Source: Apteryx mantelli
Lineage: Eukaryota > Chordata > Aves > Apterygiformes > Apterygidae
DNA: 64,000 bases
Assembly: GCF_036417845.1 (NCBI RefSeq)
Contig: NC_089982.1
Location: forward strand, 66,849,684-66,913,683
Direction of reading: 5' to 3'
Under the pieces are notes generated by a model. That model did no database searches, was not told the origin of the DNA, and was given only the letters and a program-made list of their open reading frames with translations. Positions 12,701 to 24,450 of the stretch are shown here, piece by piece. Numbering within the stretch: position 1 is the first letter of the stretch; each line of letters starts with the position of its first letter. The position numbers and the translations under genes are program-made.

Positions 12701-15559
12701 CCATACCCAATCTACAGCAAACTGGTACCTTTTACCAAGTATAACAACAGCACAGCAAATATGTGTCGGCTCCTTTGGCCAAGCGATGTCATTCAGCAAT
12801 CTTGGTAAGATGTAACTGACTGTTAGCAAATGCATAATTATCTAGTGGAAAATAGGATTTTGTGGTAGCATTAAGCTTACTGAAAATCAAGCATTAACCT
12901 TTAGCAAATGTTCACACTTCTATCATGCTTATTTAGAAAGTGAAAAAAATCTGATTTTTAAGCTGCTTACATTTTGACACTTGTATCACTTTTGCCTCAT
13001 ATGCAGGAATGATACCTAACCTGGCAGTGGTTCTCAGACTGTGGCCTGCTAAGCCCTTACTGTCACTGTAAAGAAAGCATCTATCGCTTTTCAAGTAGGA
13101 AGATTTCCTGCTTTCACTCATTCTTATGTAAATTTCATGTTTTCAGAAAAATCCTCGATTAATCTTAGAAAAACATGGATGCACACAAGCACCCTTCTGG
13201 TGCTTTGCCTGTTAAATGTTTGCCTGAAGGTCCTCTGAAGGAGAGGAGTATGGAAACATGGAGAGATTGCAAATGCCCCTGAGAACAGAATGAATTTGGC
13301 CATTTAGGACAATTAGAGAACAGGGGCAGTGAGTATCAAGGGGAGAGGCAGCGCTCAAAGTCCTACACAGCCAAGCAGAGTAAGAAAATAGTAGCATTAT
13401 CAAGTAGCAGCACTATTTAGGTGTTGTGTCCTTGCATAACAGCCAAACACTTTAACTGATGCTGAGGAGATGTGAGAGGTTCTTTTGCCCAGTGAAGGTT
13501 AACTGGACCTGGGAACAGAATTAAAGTATGTGCTACTTTGGTATGGTATATCTACAGGCACAGAAAATTCGTATTAATGTTTTCAGGAGTCTCAGGTATT
13601 TGCCAGCATGAGCACAGATGAGGAGGAAGGCTGCAAGGCAAAATTCTCTTCTCTGCTGTATCGTTGTAGACCTTGAGGCACTTTAGTGAGTCTGCACCAA
13701 AGTCCCAGCAAGCAGAAGAGATGTAGGCTCTTGAATATATTTAAACAAAATGATTTCCCCAACTTTGAATCCCATTAGGGAAGCTGCTTATGATCACTCA
13801 CATGGGAGAGCAGCAGGTACCGATGTGCAACCGAGGAACAGGCACTCCCTCTAAAGAAGGGGTTTTCCACCCCAAGAACCTCCCCAGGGACCTGTGTGGC
13901 CCCAGGGGTGCCAGCTGCTCCGTCCCTCTCTGTGTGCCATAACCCTTGGCAAGGACGTGCGCAATCCCAATCACCGTGAAGCAGTAACCGCCAGCACCAG
14001 CAGCTCATCTGAGGATGATGAGCTGCTCATTTGGTTTCTGTTGGGCAATTTTACGTGATTCAAAGCAACACTGCAACAGCCGTCAACAGGGGAACAGGAG
14101 GGAAGCTTCTAATTTCTAGAGCTGTCCAAAACATCCTTCATCTTACCATGAAAAAATTTCATCAGAACCTTTAACTAACCCTTCCCCAAATGCTAATATA
14201 AAGAACAAGGAGCTTTTCTGGTTTTGTGCTATTCCCTAGTCACGGACTCTCCTGCGATTCTTTAGGTACACTTTCCTGCTACTCATCCTCTTCCTTATAC
14301 CTGGGATTATAATGATGGTTGCATATGGCCTGATTTCTCTGGAACTCTACAGAGGAATAAAATTTGATGTCAGCCAGAGAAAATCTGCACAAGGTAACAG
14401 TACTTTTGGGTTATTTTTTTAAGTTAGAGTTGAAGATACGAACAATAGTCCTGAGGCTACAGTGAGCTATAAACAGTAGAACTTTTTATTTGCAAAAATG
14501 GTCATGAACAGTTATAAAAACCTGTCAGATGCATTTTCTTGATCAAAGTGATTCCATTATTCTCTAATGAATAATTCTTCACTTATAGCTTGTTTGAGAA
14601 GAGCTCAGACAGGATAAATTTAATTTGTGATTTAATTTTTTATTCTGATTTGTTTGTTATAGAAATATCCAGATTTTTTTTCTAGCTGATGGATTAGGAT
14701 CATTTTTGTGGATAAACAGGATAAAATTGTCAATTTAAGATAGAAACATACAGTTTTGACAACTATCTTCAGTGAATACTTGAGCAAACAGTGCTCATAC
14801 TTCTTTTGCACCAATTTGTAGAGTTAAGACACAAGAACATTGGGAGATAGCAGGCCCAAAGCAGCTGATACATGACCGAGACAGAATAAGGACAATCCTT
14901 TCTTTGCAGCAGCTGTTTAGCCACGAAGGAAGCTATTTATCTCAGAACTTAGACTCCATTCTGTTGTTGGTATTTTGAACCACTGTTCAGAAATATTTTG
15001 CCAATTATTTAAGTACTAATTTATACATACAGAAAGAAAAACAAGTACCAGCAGCACCAAATATGAGGATGGAGATGGATGCTACTTGCACAAAGCCAAA
15101 AGAAAAAGAAAAATGCCTTTGCAACAGCTCTCTGCTACTAGCAGTAGCAAAATAGACCGGGCAAGAAGCAGCAGCTCTTCTGCCAACCTGACAGCCAAGA
15201 AACTCGTCATCCGCATGCTGGTGGTGATAGTGATTCTGTTTTTCCTCTGCTGGACGCCCATCTTCAGTGTGAACGCCTGGCGCGCGTTTGACACCACCTC
15301 AGCAGACCAGCGTCTCTCAGGAGCTCCCATCTCCTTTATTCACTTGTTGTCCTACACTTCTGCCTGCGTGAATCCCATCATATACTGCTTTATGAACAAG
15401 CGTTTCCGCATGGGTTTTCTAGCCACTTTCACCTGCTGCGCGAAGCAAAAGCCCCCTGCAATGAAAGGGGAGGCTGGTGAGGAAGAGGAGGGGAAGACAA
15501 CGGGGGCCTCTCTCTCCAAATGCTCCTACACACATGTGAACGTATCTGCACCCCCCTGA
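9624..15559 (+). CDS. CCKAR: CCKAR, cholecystokinin A (type 1) receptor; five coding exons, complete
   Basis: Class A G-protein-coupled receptor for sulfated cholecystokinin, coupling mainly to Gq at the plasma membrane. In vertebrates it controls pancreatic secretion, gallbladder contraction and satiety. Coding exons are 9624-9744, 10466-10717, 12543-12804, 14266-14393 and 15033-15559; all introns are GT-AG and the join gives 1290 bases, 429 residues plus stop (human 428). Visible landmarks: N-glycosylation sites at N11, N14 and N26; seven hydrophobic segments; extracellular cysteines C117 and C199; M198-R200, matching the human peptide-sulfate contact region; ERY (141-143) after TM3; CWTP in TM6; N335 and R338, matching the ligand-contact pair; NPIIY (368-372) in TM7; C389-C390, a likely palmitoylation pair. 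The start ATG has A at -3 and G at +4. It converges on RBPJ. CCKBR is excluded by overall identity to CCKAR. Confidence 0.97.
10466..10717 (+). CDS. CCKAR: CCKAR coding exon 2
   Basis: Encodes D41 to the first base of G125: TM1, first intracellular loop (IRNKRMRTVTN), TM2 (SLAVSDLML, with the conserved Asp at 90) and the start of TM3 with C117. Acceptor 'ttttcag', donor ATGG|GTAAGT. The next intron (1825 bases) has an A/G-rich run near 11419-11448 and no other recognised element. Confidence 0.97.
12543..12804 (+). CDS. CCKAR: CCKAR coding exon 3
   Basis: Encodes V126 to W212 (last codon split): rest of TM3, the ERY motif (141-143), second intracellular loop, TM4 and second extracellular loop with NMCR (197-200). 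Acceptor 'ctatatag', donor CTTG|GTAAGA. The following 1461-base intron shows no recognised repeat or gene. Confidence 0.97.
14266..14393 (+). CDS. CCKAR: CCKAR coding exon 4
   Basis: Completes W212 and encodes 213-254 plus one base: TM5 (FLIPGIIMMVAYGL) and the start of the third intracellular loop. Acceptor 'attctttag', donor CAAG|GTAACA. The next intron is 639 bases with nothing recognised. Confidence 0.97.
15033..15559 (+). CDS. CCKAR: CCKAR coding exon 5 (terminal)
   Basis: Completes E255 and encodes 256-429 and stop TGA: rest of the third intracellular loop with a basic cluster (KAKRKRK, 275-281) and a serine run (300-304), TM6 (FFLCWTPIF), third extracellular loop, TM7 with NPIIY, and the cytoplasmic tail with C389-C390 and an acidic EEEE patch (404-407). 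Acceptor 'tacatacag'. Confidence 0.97.
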
Positions 15560-15870
15560 GCTGCTCCAGAGAGAAGAGGCTACAAGTGGCCTACAGAAAT
15601 TCAGATATTTATCATCTGGTCTTGGGAAGTGACTGTGGCATGCGCTGAACACCATTTAGTTCTGAAGAAATAAAATGCTTCAGCTGACAGTAAATGCAGA
15701 GAGAATTTCATGGGAAATGGATGCTATCATTGTCTGAGCTTTATATTACCTTCCCTTCAAAAGTACAAAGGAGGAAAGGGCTCTTCGGAGACAAGGGACT
15801 TTGTAAAAAGCCCTAGAAGATGGTGTATTTGTTATAAACTGTCCTGGAAATAAAAAAAATGCATCCTTTC
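15560..15870 (+). other. CCKAR: CCKAR 3' UTR (minimum extent)
   Basis: Follows the TGA. Two AATAAA signals lie at 15669-15674 and 15849-15854. The second is followed by a T-rich stretch and is the more likely cleavage signal, which would give a UTR of roughly 310 bases. A further AATAAA at 16277-16282 could support a longer form. The end is inferred from signals alone. Confidence 0.55.
15849..15854 (+). terminator. CCKAR: Candidate CCKAR polyadenylation signal AATAAA
   Basis: Canonical hexamer about 290 bases after the stop codon, with T-rich sequence downstream. An alternative hexamer is at 15669-15674. Confidence 0.5.
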
Positions 15871-17610
15871 CATCAACAGTTTAGCTCAGTTTTTAGCTGC
15901 AGTTCTGAGTATCTTATTAAATTTCCCACAATGCTAGTAGATTCTCCTCAAATATGCATACAAACCTGTGTTTTACTGTCTGCACTTCAATGTCTGTGTT
16001 ATAATTAAAATCTTTCAGTTACTTTCACAGTATTTTTTCAAATTATTTTCTCTGAGGTAATACATGTTGAGAACATTTTGCTGTCATAGTCAATTAAGAG
16101 AAGAATTTTGGGGTGGAGAGAAAGGGCTCGTCCATGGGAAAATAACACTTTCAAGTAAAATAGTTCCTTTTAATAAAATGAAAAAGACATTGTGACTTTA
16201 AGCATAGATGGAATGCACTCTTCATCCAGATGAGAACCTATGATAAACTAATATAAATTTGTGTATTTTTGGTGTAAATAAAAACCACAGAATGAGCACA
16301 AAGAAGTGGTAAGCAAGTGGCAGGTTCTGCGGCAAACCCAAAGGCTTCAGTGGAAACTGCCACACAGGGGAACATAGGTATAAATGCTCGGGAAACGTGC
16401 AGAGAGGTGCGTTCACAAAAGAACGATGCCCACAGTAGTAATGCATTTCACAAACATATTCACAGGCACTCCTACTGTGGTATTGCACACATGAAAATAG
16501 AAACAGTTAGATGCAGAAAAGCAGAAACAGTACACATAAAAGCAAAGATTGAAACATCAGGCACTTTGTCAGGTAGTGTGTGGCTTTACTAAACTTTGGA
16601 ACGACTATTTTCTCCAAATATACATATTTGTAAACAGAAAACATGGAAAAAAAAAGAATGATGTGATTATTGGTGTTTTGTTGAGCAAGGAATTCAGCCT
16701 CTCTGCTGAGCAGTGCTTGGGTGAGTGTGGATGTTCAGATAATGCACTTTGCTCTGTGGAGCTAGACAGTAGAAGTTATCTAAATTATATTGTATTTTGT
16801 TTTGTGAAAATATCCTGTTGGAGATGCTTCTATCTTCTGAGTCGATATCATTTTAAAAACTTGGTATTAGACAGAGATTAAATTTGAGCAGAGTGGAATG
16901 TAGATGTGGATATTAAAAATAACCACTCTCAAGGTTTTTAATCGGAGATTGTGCTCTCTTTCCAGAATGACTTTAAATTGGAAATATAGTTTGGGTTCCA
17001 AGTGCCTGGATTCGTGTTCTGCGCTCAGCTGGTGCCCCAAGTGGTTCACCTGCACAGCTCTAGCACAGAGCTGTAGCTGTTGATTTTTTGTATCCAACTT
17101 GTCCACAGACAGGAAATTAAAAAAAAAAATTATAGACACTATTCATGCACAGTCCATAAAACCAATGTTTTGCCTGCCATGTTAATAAAGTAGCACTCTT
17201 TCTGGAACTGGGCTGAGACTGTTGACATTGATCTGATCTTTTGCAAATTCTCACGGAAGTAAATCATGGGATTTAATTCATAGCAATGAAATGAAAATTT
17301 TACTTCAGTTAAAGATGCAGGATGAGACCCTCTACAAACCTGTCCTGCCTGTTGAAACTGAAGGAACAAAACTAGCCGCTTTTGGATTTATGCGGTGAGA
17401 ACACAGAAGAAAATATTTGTGAAGTATTTTATACCATCTGAAAGTCTGACTTCATTATAGGGCATAATTTAAAAATTGTTCATGCAAAGAAACCACATTT
17501 TAACAATACAGTGGATGTGAATATTAGTATGTGCTGTATAGAGAGGAAACCTACTTTAGGGTTTGATATTCATTCTAAAATGCGAATTCCTTTTTGTAGA
17601 TGTAGATTTT
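15871..17610. other. Intergenic between the CCKAR and RBPJ 3' ends, no gene recognised
   Basis: AT-rich, with short open frames only (up to 110 codons, 16549-16881), none resembling a known protein. No repeat family recognised. Confidence 0.5.
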
Positions 17611-17619
17611 CCAGTACTT

Positions 17620-17960
17620 TCGGCGTCGGCGCGACTGTTGGTGCGCCATTCCCCTGCAGCCCTGAGGATGGCGGGTTCGCGAGAAAGGCAAAAGCTGTTT
17701 CTGACAATGCCTCAATCAGCTCACAGGTCCCCCGTGGCCTGCAAAACGCGCGGCTGCAGCAAGCCGGGAGAGTCTCTGCTTGAGCCCCACTTGCAGCAAT
17801 CGCGGAAACCTGCTGGTGGTGATGGAGCGAGGGCAGCGCAGCAGCAGGTCCTGCCGGAGCAGGGGCAGCAGCCCGGGAACCTGGAGCTTAGAAACAGGCT
17901 GGGAAGGGCACGTTCCCACTCGGGCAAGGCTGGTTCTGGGCACCTGTCGTTCTTCCCCTC
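17620..17960. promoter_or_regulatory. GC/CpG-rich patch, left
   Basis: After long AT-rich DNA, this ~340-base stretch turns GC-rich with clustered CpG (for example 'cggcgtcggcgcgactg' near 17621). The overlapping open frames on both strands (17563-18045 +, 17716-17943 -) follow from low stop-codon density in GC-rich DNA and have no recognised homology. It may belong with the stronger island at 18.74-19.35 kb. Confidence 0.4.
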
Positions 17961-17975
17961 TGTTTCCCCCTACGC

Positions 17976-18002
17976 ACCTTTTCTTTTCTTTTTTCTTTTT
18001 TT
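17976..18002. repeat. Pyrimidine-rich TTTTC tract
   Basis: Short run of TTTTCT-type units at the right edge of the first GC-rich patch. Confidence 0.8.
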
Positions 18003-18739
18003 AACCAAAACGTCAGTTCTTTACCCTAACTCCAGAAGTCATTAGACTTAAGCTGGATTCTGTCAAGGGGTAAAATTAAGGTTTTAAAATGCAATATTGC
18101 AACCCAGGGGAGCTATCTTCTTCTGCCCAGTCTCCTCACCCAGGAAACTGAAACCTTTGAGCAACCTGGGTGCATCTGAATGCAATTTCCCTGATCCGTG
18201 CATTCCCAATATCATTCCTGGCACTGACTGTTGTTCTTTCTTTGCTAACGTGTGATGAAATCCTCCCAACACCTTCCACCACCTACTGCTATTAGTGGAA
18301 ATACGTGTTCAAATATAAATGTGAACAGAATAAACTGATATCAAAATCAAAGAAACCATTAAGTCTCTCTAATAAGTCGTCTTATTCAAGCATCATTTGG
18401 TTATGGGGTTGGAGGGAGAAATCCTATCCAAAAAATCTACTTTTACAATTAGTAGGAAAGGTACCTGAAGGCAAACTGTTCCCCAGATGCAGAAAAAAAT
18501 GCAAAGAAAGAGATTCAAACAATAAATTTTGGGTGCAGAGTGCCGGCAAGTCTCTTCTGCCCCTCTCTCCCCCACCTCCCAGGCTGTTTTCCCCCTTTGC
18601 CTGTTCTCTCTTATCTCTATTTCGCCTGCCTGTCACAATCTTCTTTCTTCTATACCCTTCCCGGTCTCTGGGTTCCTTTCCACCGCTAACGACGGCTACA
18701 TTTTTCTCTCTGACAGGTTTATTTTCCTCCCCAGACTTA

Positions 18740-19350
18740 TCTTCCCAGAAGGCGCTCTCGGCTGCCACGCCGCCCTTCTTCCTTCCTTCCTTCCTTCCTT
18801 CGCCCCGTCGTCGCGGGCTGCCGGAACGCGTTCCCGGGCGCCGCCGCACGCGCAGCTGCCGAGGCCCCGCGGTGCTTCGCAAGCGCCTCGCGCCGCGCCG
18901 GCTCCCTGCGGGCTCCGGCAAGCGGCGGGCACGCTCTCCTGAGGCAGTACCGCAATGAGAAATAACCTCCAAATCCTCCGTGGCTGCTTCTGTCAGTGTA
19001 ACTTGCAATCTCTATTACGAGGACGTGCTTGAAGACCGGGGCCGGCAAGGCGGCGGCAGCTCCGTCCCCGCCTGCGCTGCGCTCCGAGCCGGGCGGCGCG
19101 GCCCCGCTCCGCGGCGCGGCCCGCCGTGCGGCTGCTGCGGCTGGGAGCAGCTAACCAGCGCCAGCCTGACTCCTAACCTGCTGCTTTCTGCTGCGACAGT
19201 ACGGCAATATCGCGCACGCGGCGCGGCCAACGCGTGGCGAAGGCCGTGCTGAAGACGGTTGCCTTTTGTGGGACCTCGCAGTTAGGGGCTGCCGGGGAAA
19301 CCGAGGCGAACCCCCGTGCAACACGGGGTCTCACACGCCTAGCGCTTTGG
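18740..19350. promoter_or_regulatory. CpG island without an assigned gene
   Basis: Very dense CpG: I count about 29 CpG dinucleotides in the 140 bases from 18801, and the density stays high to about 19260. NRF1-like motifs ('gcacgcgcagc' near 18847, 'gcgcacgcgg' near 19212) fit a CpG promoter. It begins beside a CCTT repeat and a long pyrimidine tract on the + strand. It lies about 3.2 kb past the CCKAR stop and 16 kb from the RBPJ stop, so it is neither gene's promoter. Frames across it (18305-18958 +, 18424-19008 -, 18980-19252 +) are low-complexity, rich in Arg, Pro, Ser and Gly, and not recognised. A non-coding RNA start site or a regulatory island is the likeliest reading. Confidence 0.6.
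18781..18800. repeat. (CCTT)n microsatellite
   Basis: Five perfect CCTT units at the left edge of the CpG island. Confidence 0.95.
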
Positions 19351-22300
19351 AAGCTAATCGACGGTCAGATATTCACTGACTGCGATCAAGCTGTCTTCTA
19401 ACGTCGGCGCTGCCGTGGTGAATGCCGTCCTGAACGCTCTTCCTCCTCCTGAAGCAGGAATGGGGCAGTACCATGTAGGTCCCGAGAGAGCGTTAACAGC
19501 TACTCACCTGCTTTATTTTTGGGGTATCCATTTTTCCATAGTTGAGACTTCTTTATACAAACCAAGATATTCAAACCGCGAGTGTCTTCAGATTTAAGGA
19601 CCATACGTACTCCCCTCTATTCCTCAGGACACTGGTAAACATGCCTCTTTTTTTCAGGCTAAATTGAATGGTGCCGAGCTAAACCTGGGCCTCCCCAACA
19701 GCAAAAGATGCCAATTCTTTAGAGGAGAGTAAAGGATGGTAAAACTTAATAGCTTTGAGTAAGCACTATGTGAAAGGGGAGGCTGTAATCTTACTACAGC
19801 ATAGTAAAAAAGAAAGGGTCACCAAATTATCTAACTCTCCCATTTAAAACATGACCCTGACCAATCAAATCACATTTGGCTCAGGTGTGCATGTAGGGCA
19901 GCAATTTGCTCACCCTCTGACTGTAGCTTTCCTATTCATTTTTCTATATGCATTATTCATTTCTGTTAAACAGCTCCAGCTTTTTATGCATGGTCCATCC
20001 CTGGCTCTCCTCTCATCAGCAACCTCCACACCACAGTGACGTGCGCCTTAAAGATGCCAGAATTTCTGTCTAAGTGGTTTATAAAAAGACCTGTTTCCAG
20101 CATTACCTTTTTGTTCTTTTTCTCCTGCAATGCTTGTTAGGCTGCCTCCTTTTCCTACCAAAGAAGAAAAATGCAAAAGAAATGTTCTTGAACTGTAAAG
20201 CTCCTCTGCTGCTTGCCTAATGGCAAAGCGTCTGTGCTAGGAGTTATTTACCTGGGTCTCTCAAGATCAATTATGGAATGAAGAGTTTCCTCTAGCTTCA
20301 GCTCCCAGTTGTGTCCAAAAAGCACTATTTCTGAGCTAGTGAGACATCACAGCTGTCCACTCTGTACTGTGAGACAAGAGCAAAACATCTTCATTGCAGG
20401 TAGCAAACATCAAGTAGGAGTCATCTCATATGGGGTAAACACTTTAATTGATTTCCTGCTATTTTGGTAGTTATTAAAAAATAAAAAAAATCTGATAGAA
20501 TGAATAAATGCAATTTATGTGAAGTTTGATTTAAAGCAGTGGACAAACCACTGCATAGCTCCTGTGAATATCATAAAAGCATAGGCGTTACAAAACAAGC
20601 ACAAAAACCACAGGAAAGATGAGGGGCTGTTCATGCTGTTTAGCTCTCTTTCAGAGCCAATATTAATAAAGACAGTGGCTCTGAGGTCTTTATGGTGAGA
20701 ATATTTGACACCTCGTAAGAGGCCTAGTTAATGACCAAGTGAAGAATGACACATAGAGCTGAAGCCCCAGGGGAAAGACACTAAACAGGCACCAGCCCTA
20801 GAGAGAACTGCTCAGCCACCTGGGAGTGCTATGGTTACTCTTAGAAAGCTGCTATCGGACTTTTAGCAGCCTCCATTTTCAGGATTTTGCAGCCTAACTG
20901 AAGGGACACATGGAGGAACCAGCCCTGCTTCCCTGGCTCCAAAGCTGGTCGCCTGACCTGCTGTTCCCTGAATCCTGCGCTCACAGAGTTGCTATTACTG
21001 GCTTGCCAGTGCTATAGAATATAAGTATGGTAAGGTCATCCTCAACCAACAGGTCTGGAGCGTGCTCTTTCCTGTAGCTTCCTGAAGGACGCTCCTCGTG
21101 CAGTCCACATGCAAGTAGGAAACATCGGTGCCGTAACCACAGCATTAAACCAAGCCAGTGCATCGGATTGGGGGCAGCAGCACCAACCCCACAGCCCTTC
21201 CAGCTGTTGGATGTGCTACATCCAGCTCATTTAACCCACCTCTACTCATCTGCCAAGGCAGGACAGAGTTCACGGCAGGATGAGGAAGCTGCACTCTCTC
21301 GCAGACAAAGAGCTCTTTATTTGCAAGCCAGCTGTGGCCAGTGCTGGAACTGCTTTACAATAAAATCTGTAGCAGCTAAGGGGAAATTTTCAGGCATAAA
21401 AAAAGAATTTCACAGTAGATTTTTAGCAAGGAGGAAGCTCAGCTAATTTCAAAGTCCTAGCTTCACTGGGACTGCAGATCTAGGAAAAGGATCCAGAAAA
21501 CATATCTCCGTGCCCTTGTGTTTATTAAATAAGAAACCTGTTTAAATAGTGTCAACTGGCTGAAACAAAACAATACAATCCAGGAGAGACTGTCAGACAT
21601 AGCTATGCATTCCCTGGTACTTTTCAAGAATTTTTTTCTTTATTTATTTCTTTGCTTTTTTTCAAATAGAAAAAAAACACCTAGTGGAAATTCAAAGAAC
21701 CTTTACTGAAATAAAGGATTTTTCAAGACATCAGATGTTTACCAACATCCCACATAACTCTTCTGCTGCACTAAATTGTCAAATATATGGTAAGAGCTGG
21801 ATAGGCTTTCATTACTAGACATCGAAGCCAAGATTGACAAGCTTCTACATACAGAGGCTTCATGGAAGAAAGAAAAGAAAACTATAGATTTCCAGCTTTG
21901 TCCAATAATGCCTTGTAAGGTGTGTAAGGGATTAATGAGACCAGTAAAAGAAGTGAGTATTTAGAAAGAACATGCATGAAGGCAAAGCTGAATTTGATGC
22001 ACTTTTAACTAGAAAAGTGGCGCTACAGAATGCAAAAATAGGGCTAGGAGATATATAGACAGGTGCAGAGAAGGCTTTGGGCTGGCAAGACTGCCTGGAC
22101 AGCAAGAGGAAAGGCAGCTGTATGTTGGGTGCAAAGGAGGTATGCAGAGGGCAGGCAAAAAGTCCCTCAGGCAGCAAGAGGGAAGGAAACTCAGACTTTG
22201 TTTCTGGTAGGAAAGCACACTTGTTTTCAGCAAGGTTGCAAGGGGACCCCACTGCTCCTCAGCCACCCAGCTCCCAGGGGAGTCCCCTACGCTCCTGCCT

Positions 22301-24450
22301 CTTCCCGCTGCCCAGCCTGCAACCTGAGGAAGGGAAGGGGCCTCTATCACCCGCTTTCTGCAGTTCTCCAAGTTATTTTGCTTCCCTCTGGCAAGCGGTC
22401 AGATTGGCTTTGCTCCAGCCCACTCCCTACCCACCAGTTCCTATTTGTTGGCTCTCACAGGAGGCCAAGTCAGCGTCCAGTTGCTCAGTTTTCTTCAGGA
22501 GTTTTTGTTATACGGAAAAATTAGCAGGTTAAAACCTCTAAGAGCCAGACATCTCTGAACTGAGGAGCTTAAACTACATTGTCACACTATTGTTAGGCTC
22601 TAATCTAGCTGATGGGTTAAGGGAATATAACATCATGTCTCTCTGCGCCCAAAACCTGAAACCCAAAGCCTCCTGCACGCTGCAAATCCACAGTACGTTT
22701 TGGGAGCTGCACCTCCGTGTCTCGGCCGCGGCCAATGGACACCACATCCCTCCTGCCTCCAGCGGACTAGGGAGCAGGCAGGGACCCCCGCTTGCATTAG
22801 GCAGAGCTGGACGACACACATCGGCTGCAGAAACCATAAAGAGCAGTTGCTGTTGGATATGTAAAGGAACATAAGACTAAGGGATTATTTTAAAACCCCC
22901 CTGTGGTGCTGACATTTAATGGTCATTGGAAGAGGCTACTGTTCACTAGTACCCTGCAAATGAGCTTGAAAAGAAGGAGACCTTCTGCTAGAGGAAAACA
23001 GAGCGGAGAAAAGCAGAGTACTTTATTCCCTCTCCTGCCCCATCTCCAGCTCGCTTCCAGCAAACTTCCCCCCGGTGCTCTCGCAGCCTCATTTGGACAA
23101 CTGGCAAGAGCAGTCTGTTATACGTCTCGTTGCTACCAGTTGGCTTCACTAGATAATTATTTCCAAAACTGCATGCTTGCTTAGACTACAGTGCCTTGTA
23201 AATTCAATTCTTTTGCTAACTCTACCAAGAGCAGCATGTTTTTAAATTAATATAAACTTACCAAAATGTAATTTTGGAACTGATTCATATTGCGCCTGTG
23301 CTTACTCCCAATTTAGTTTGAATAATTTTGTCTAATCTACTACTACACAAAACAAACTGAAGAACATTGATATTATTTCCATATGCCTGTGGACTCAAAG
23401 TAGCCATCTGTGCAGCTTCAGACTTTGCTTTGGAGCCAAGAATAGTTATTTACTCACATTTGTCCTTGGTCCTGTCCAGAGGAACCTATTTGTGTAAGAG
23501 CTCTGTGAGTACTTTCCTGCACCTGTGAGACTCTCTCCACCTGTGTGATCAGTTATCTCAGAAAGCAGTCGGACAGGCTTTTGAAAAAGGGACCAGACTT
23601 GTAAATGATACATTTCTTCACCTGCTCGCTTAGAAACACCTGCTTCTTAATAATACAATTAAATAACTTTACTTCTACTTTTTGCTTTATACCGCAAAAT
23701 TTCAAAGCAGGCTCAAGGTGCCTTTGCTTCACTTCATAGCTTTAGTATGAACCTTTCTCTTTCGTCTGCTATAAGAAATCTCTAATTCTAGCAATTCTCC
23801 TTTTCCACATGGAGCACGTCAGATCTAACGCCCTCACACACAATTCACTAGCAAAGCTATATTCAGCAATTTTGTCTGAAATTTTTCAGAAAATTAATTG
23901 CTCCTGACACATTTTGGTTAGCCTCAAACTCCAGTCCAGTTTTACTATTATTTCAGGATTTCCATGTAATCTCTGGCAAGTTGCCTTTCTAAAATGTCTG
24001 GAACATTTTGCACAACTCTGCTTCTTGCTTTAGGGCCCTTCGGCTCTTTCCATGGTGTGAAGTGAGAGGTGACAACTAATCTACATCTTAGAGTGGCCTA
24101 CCACTGCATTAAAAATAAGGGAAGACACGCATCTATTTTCCGCATCTCACCTATTGCAATACATTTTAAGCATTATGCACTTATATGTAGTGTGAAGGGA
24201 GGCAGAGGTTTGAACAGCAGGGCAAGCCTGAGTTAAAATTTTTGGCACCTGGTGAAGTGGGAGAGGCATTTTCAGGGCCCTGAAAGCAGCTTGTGTCTTT
24301 ACTGAAGCAAGAGGAAATTAGTTTAAAATGCTGACATTTAACTGTCTCTTTTAGCAGAGGGGAGTAGATGAGATGGTTTACACCTGCAACAGAAATCTTC
24401 AGAAAGAGATAAAACTTGCAAGAAATGTTCCACATAAAAGTGCTGCATAC
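19351..24450. other. Intergenic, no gene recognised
   Basis: Mixed composition, moderately GC-rich around 20.9-21.3 and 22.0-23.1 kb. The longest frames (22063-22524 and 22077-22532, both +, about 150 codons in overlapping frames) have no recognised homology and compete with each other. No known repeat family recognised by eye. Confidence 0.45.

Noticed and set aside
17913-17919. RBPJ-type site (TTCCCAC) in the left CpG patch
   Set aside because: A single 7-base match is expected by chance every few kilobases; no cluster or conservation is visible.
18305-18958. 217-codon + strand frame into the CpG island
   Set aside because: Composition is low-complexity (Ser, Pro, Leu, Arg from pyrimidine-rich and CpG-rich DNA), and an overlapping 194-codon frame runs on the other strand. 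No recognised domain.
18424-19008. 194-codon - strand frame in the CpG island
   Set aside because: Arg/Gly/Lys-rich translation of the pyrimidine-rich tract and CpG island; no domain, and it conflicts with + strand frames.
22063-22532. Two overlapping ~150-codon + strand frames
   Set aside because: Different frames over the same GC-richer sequence, with no recognised domain or splice context.
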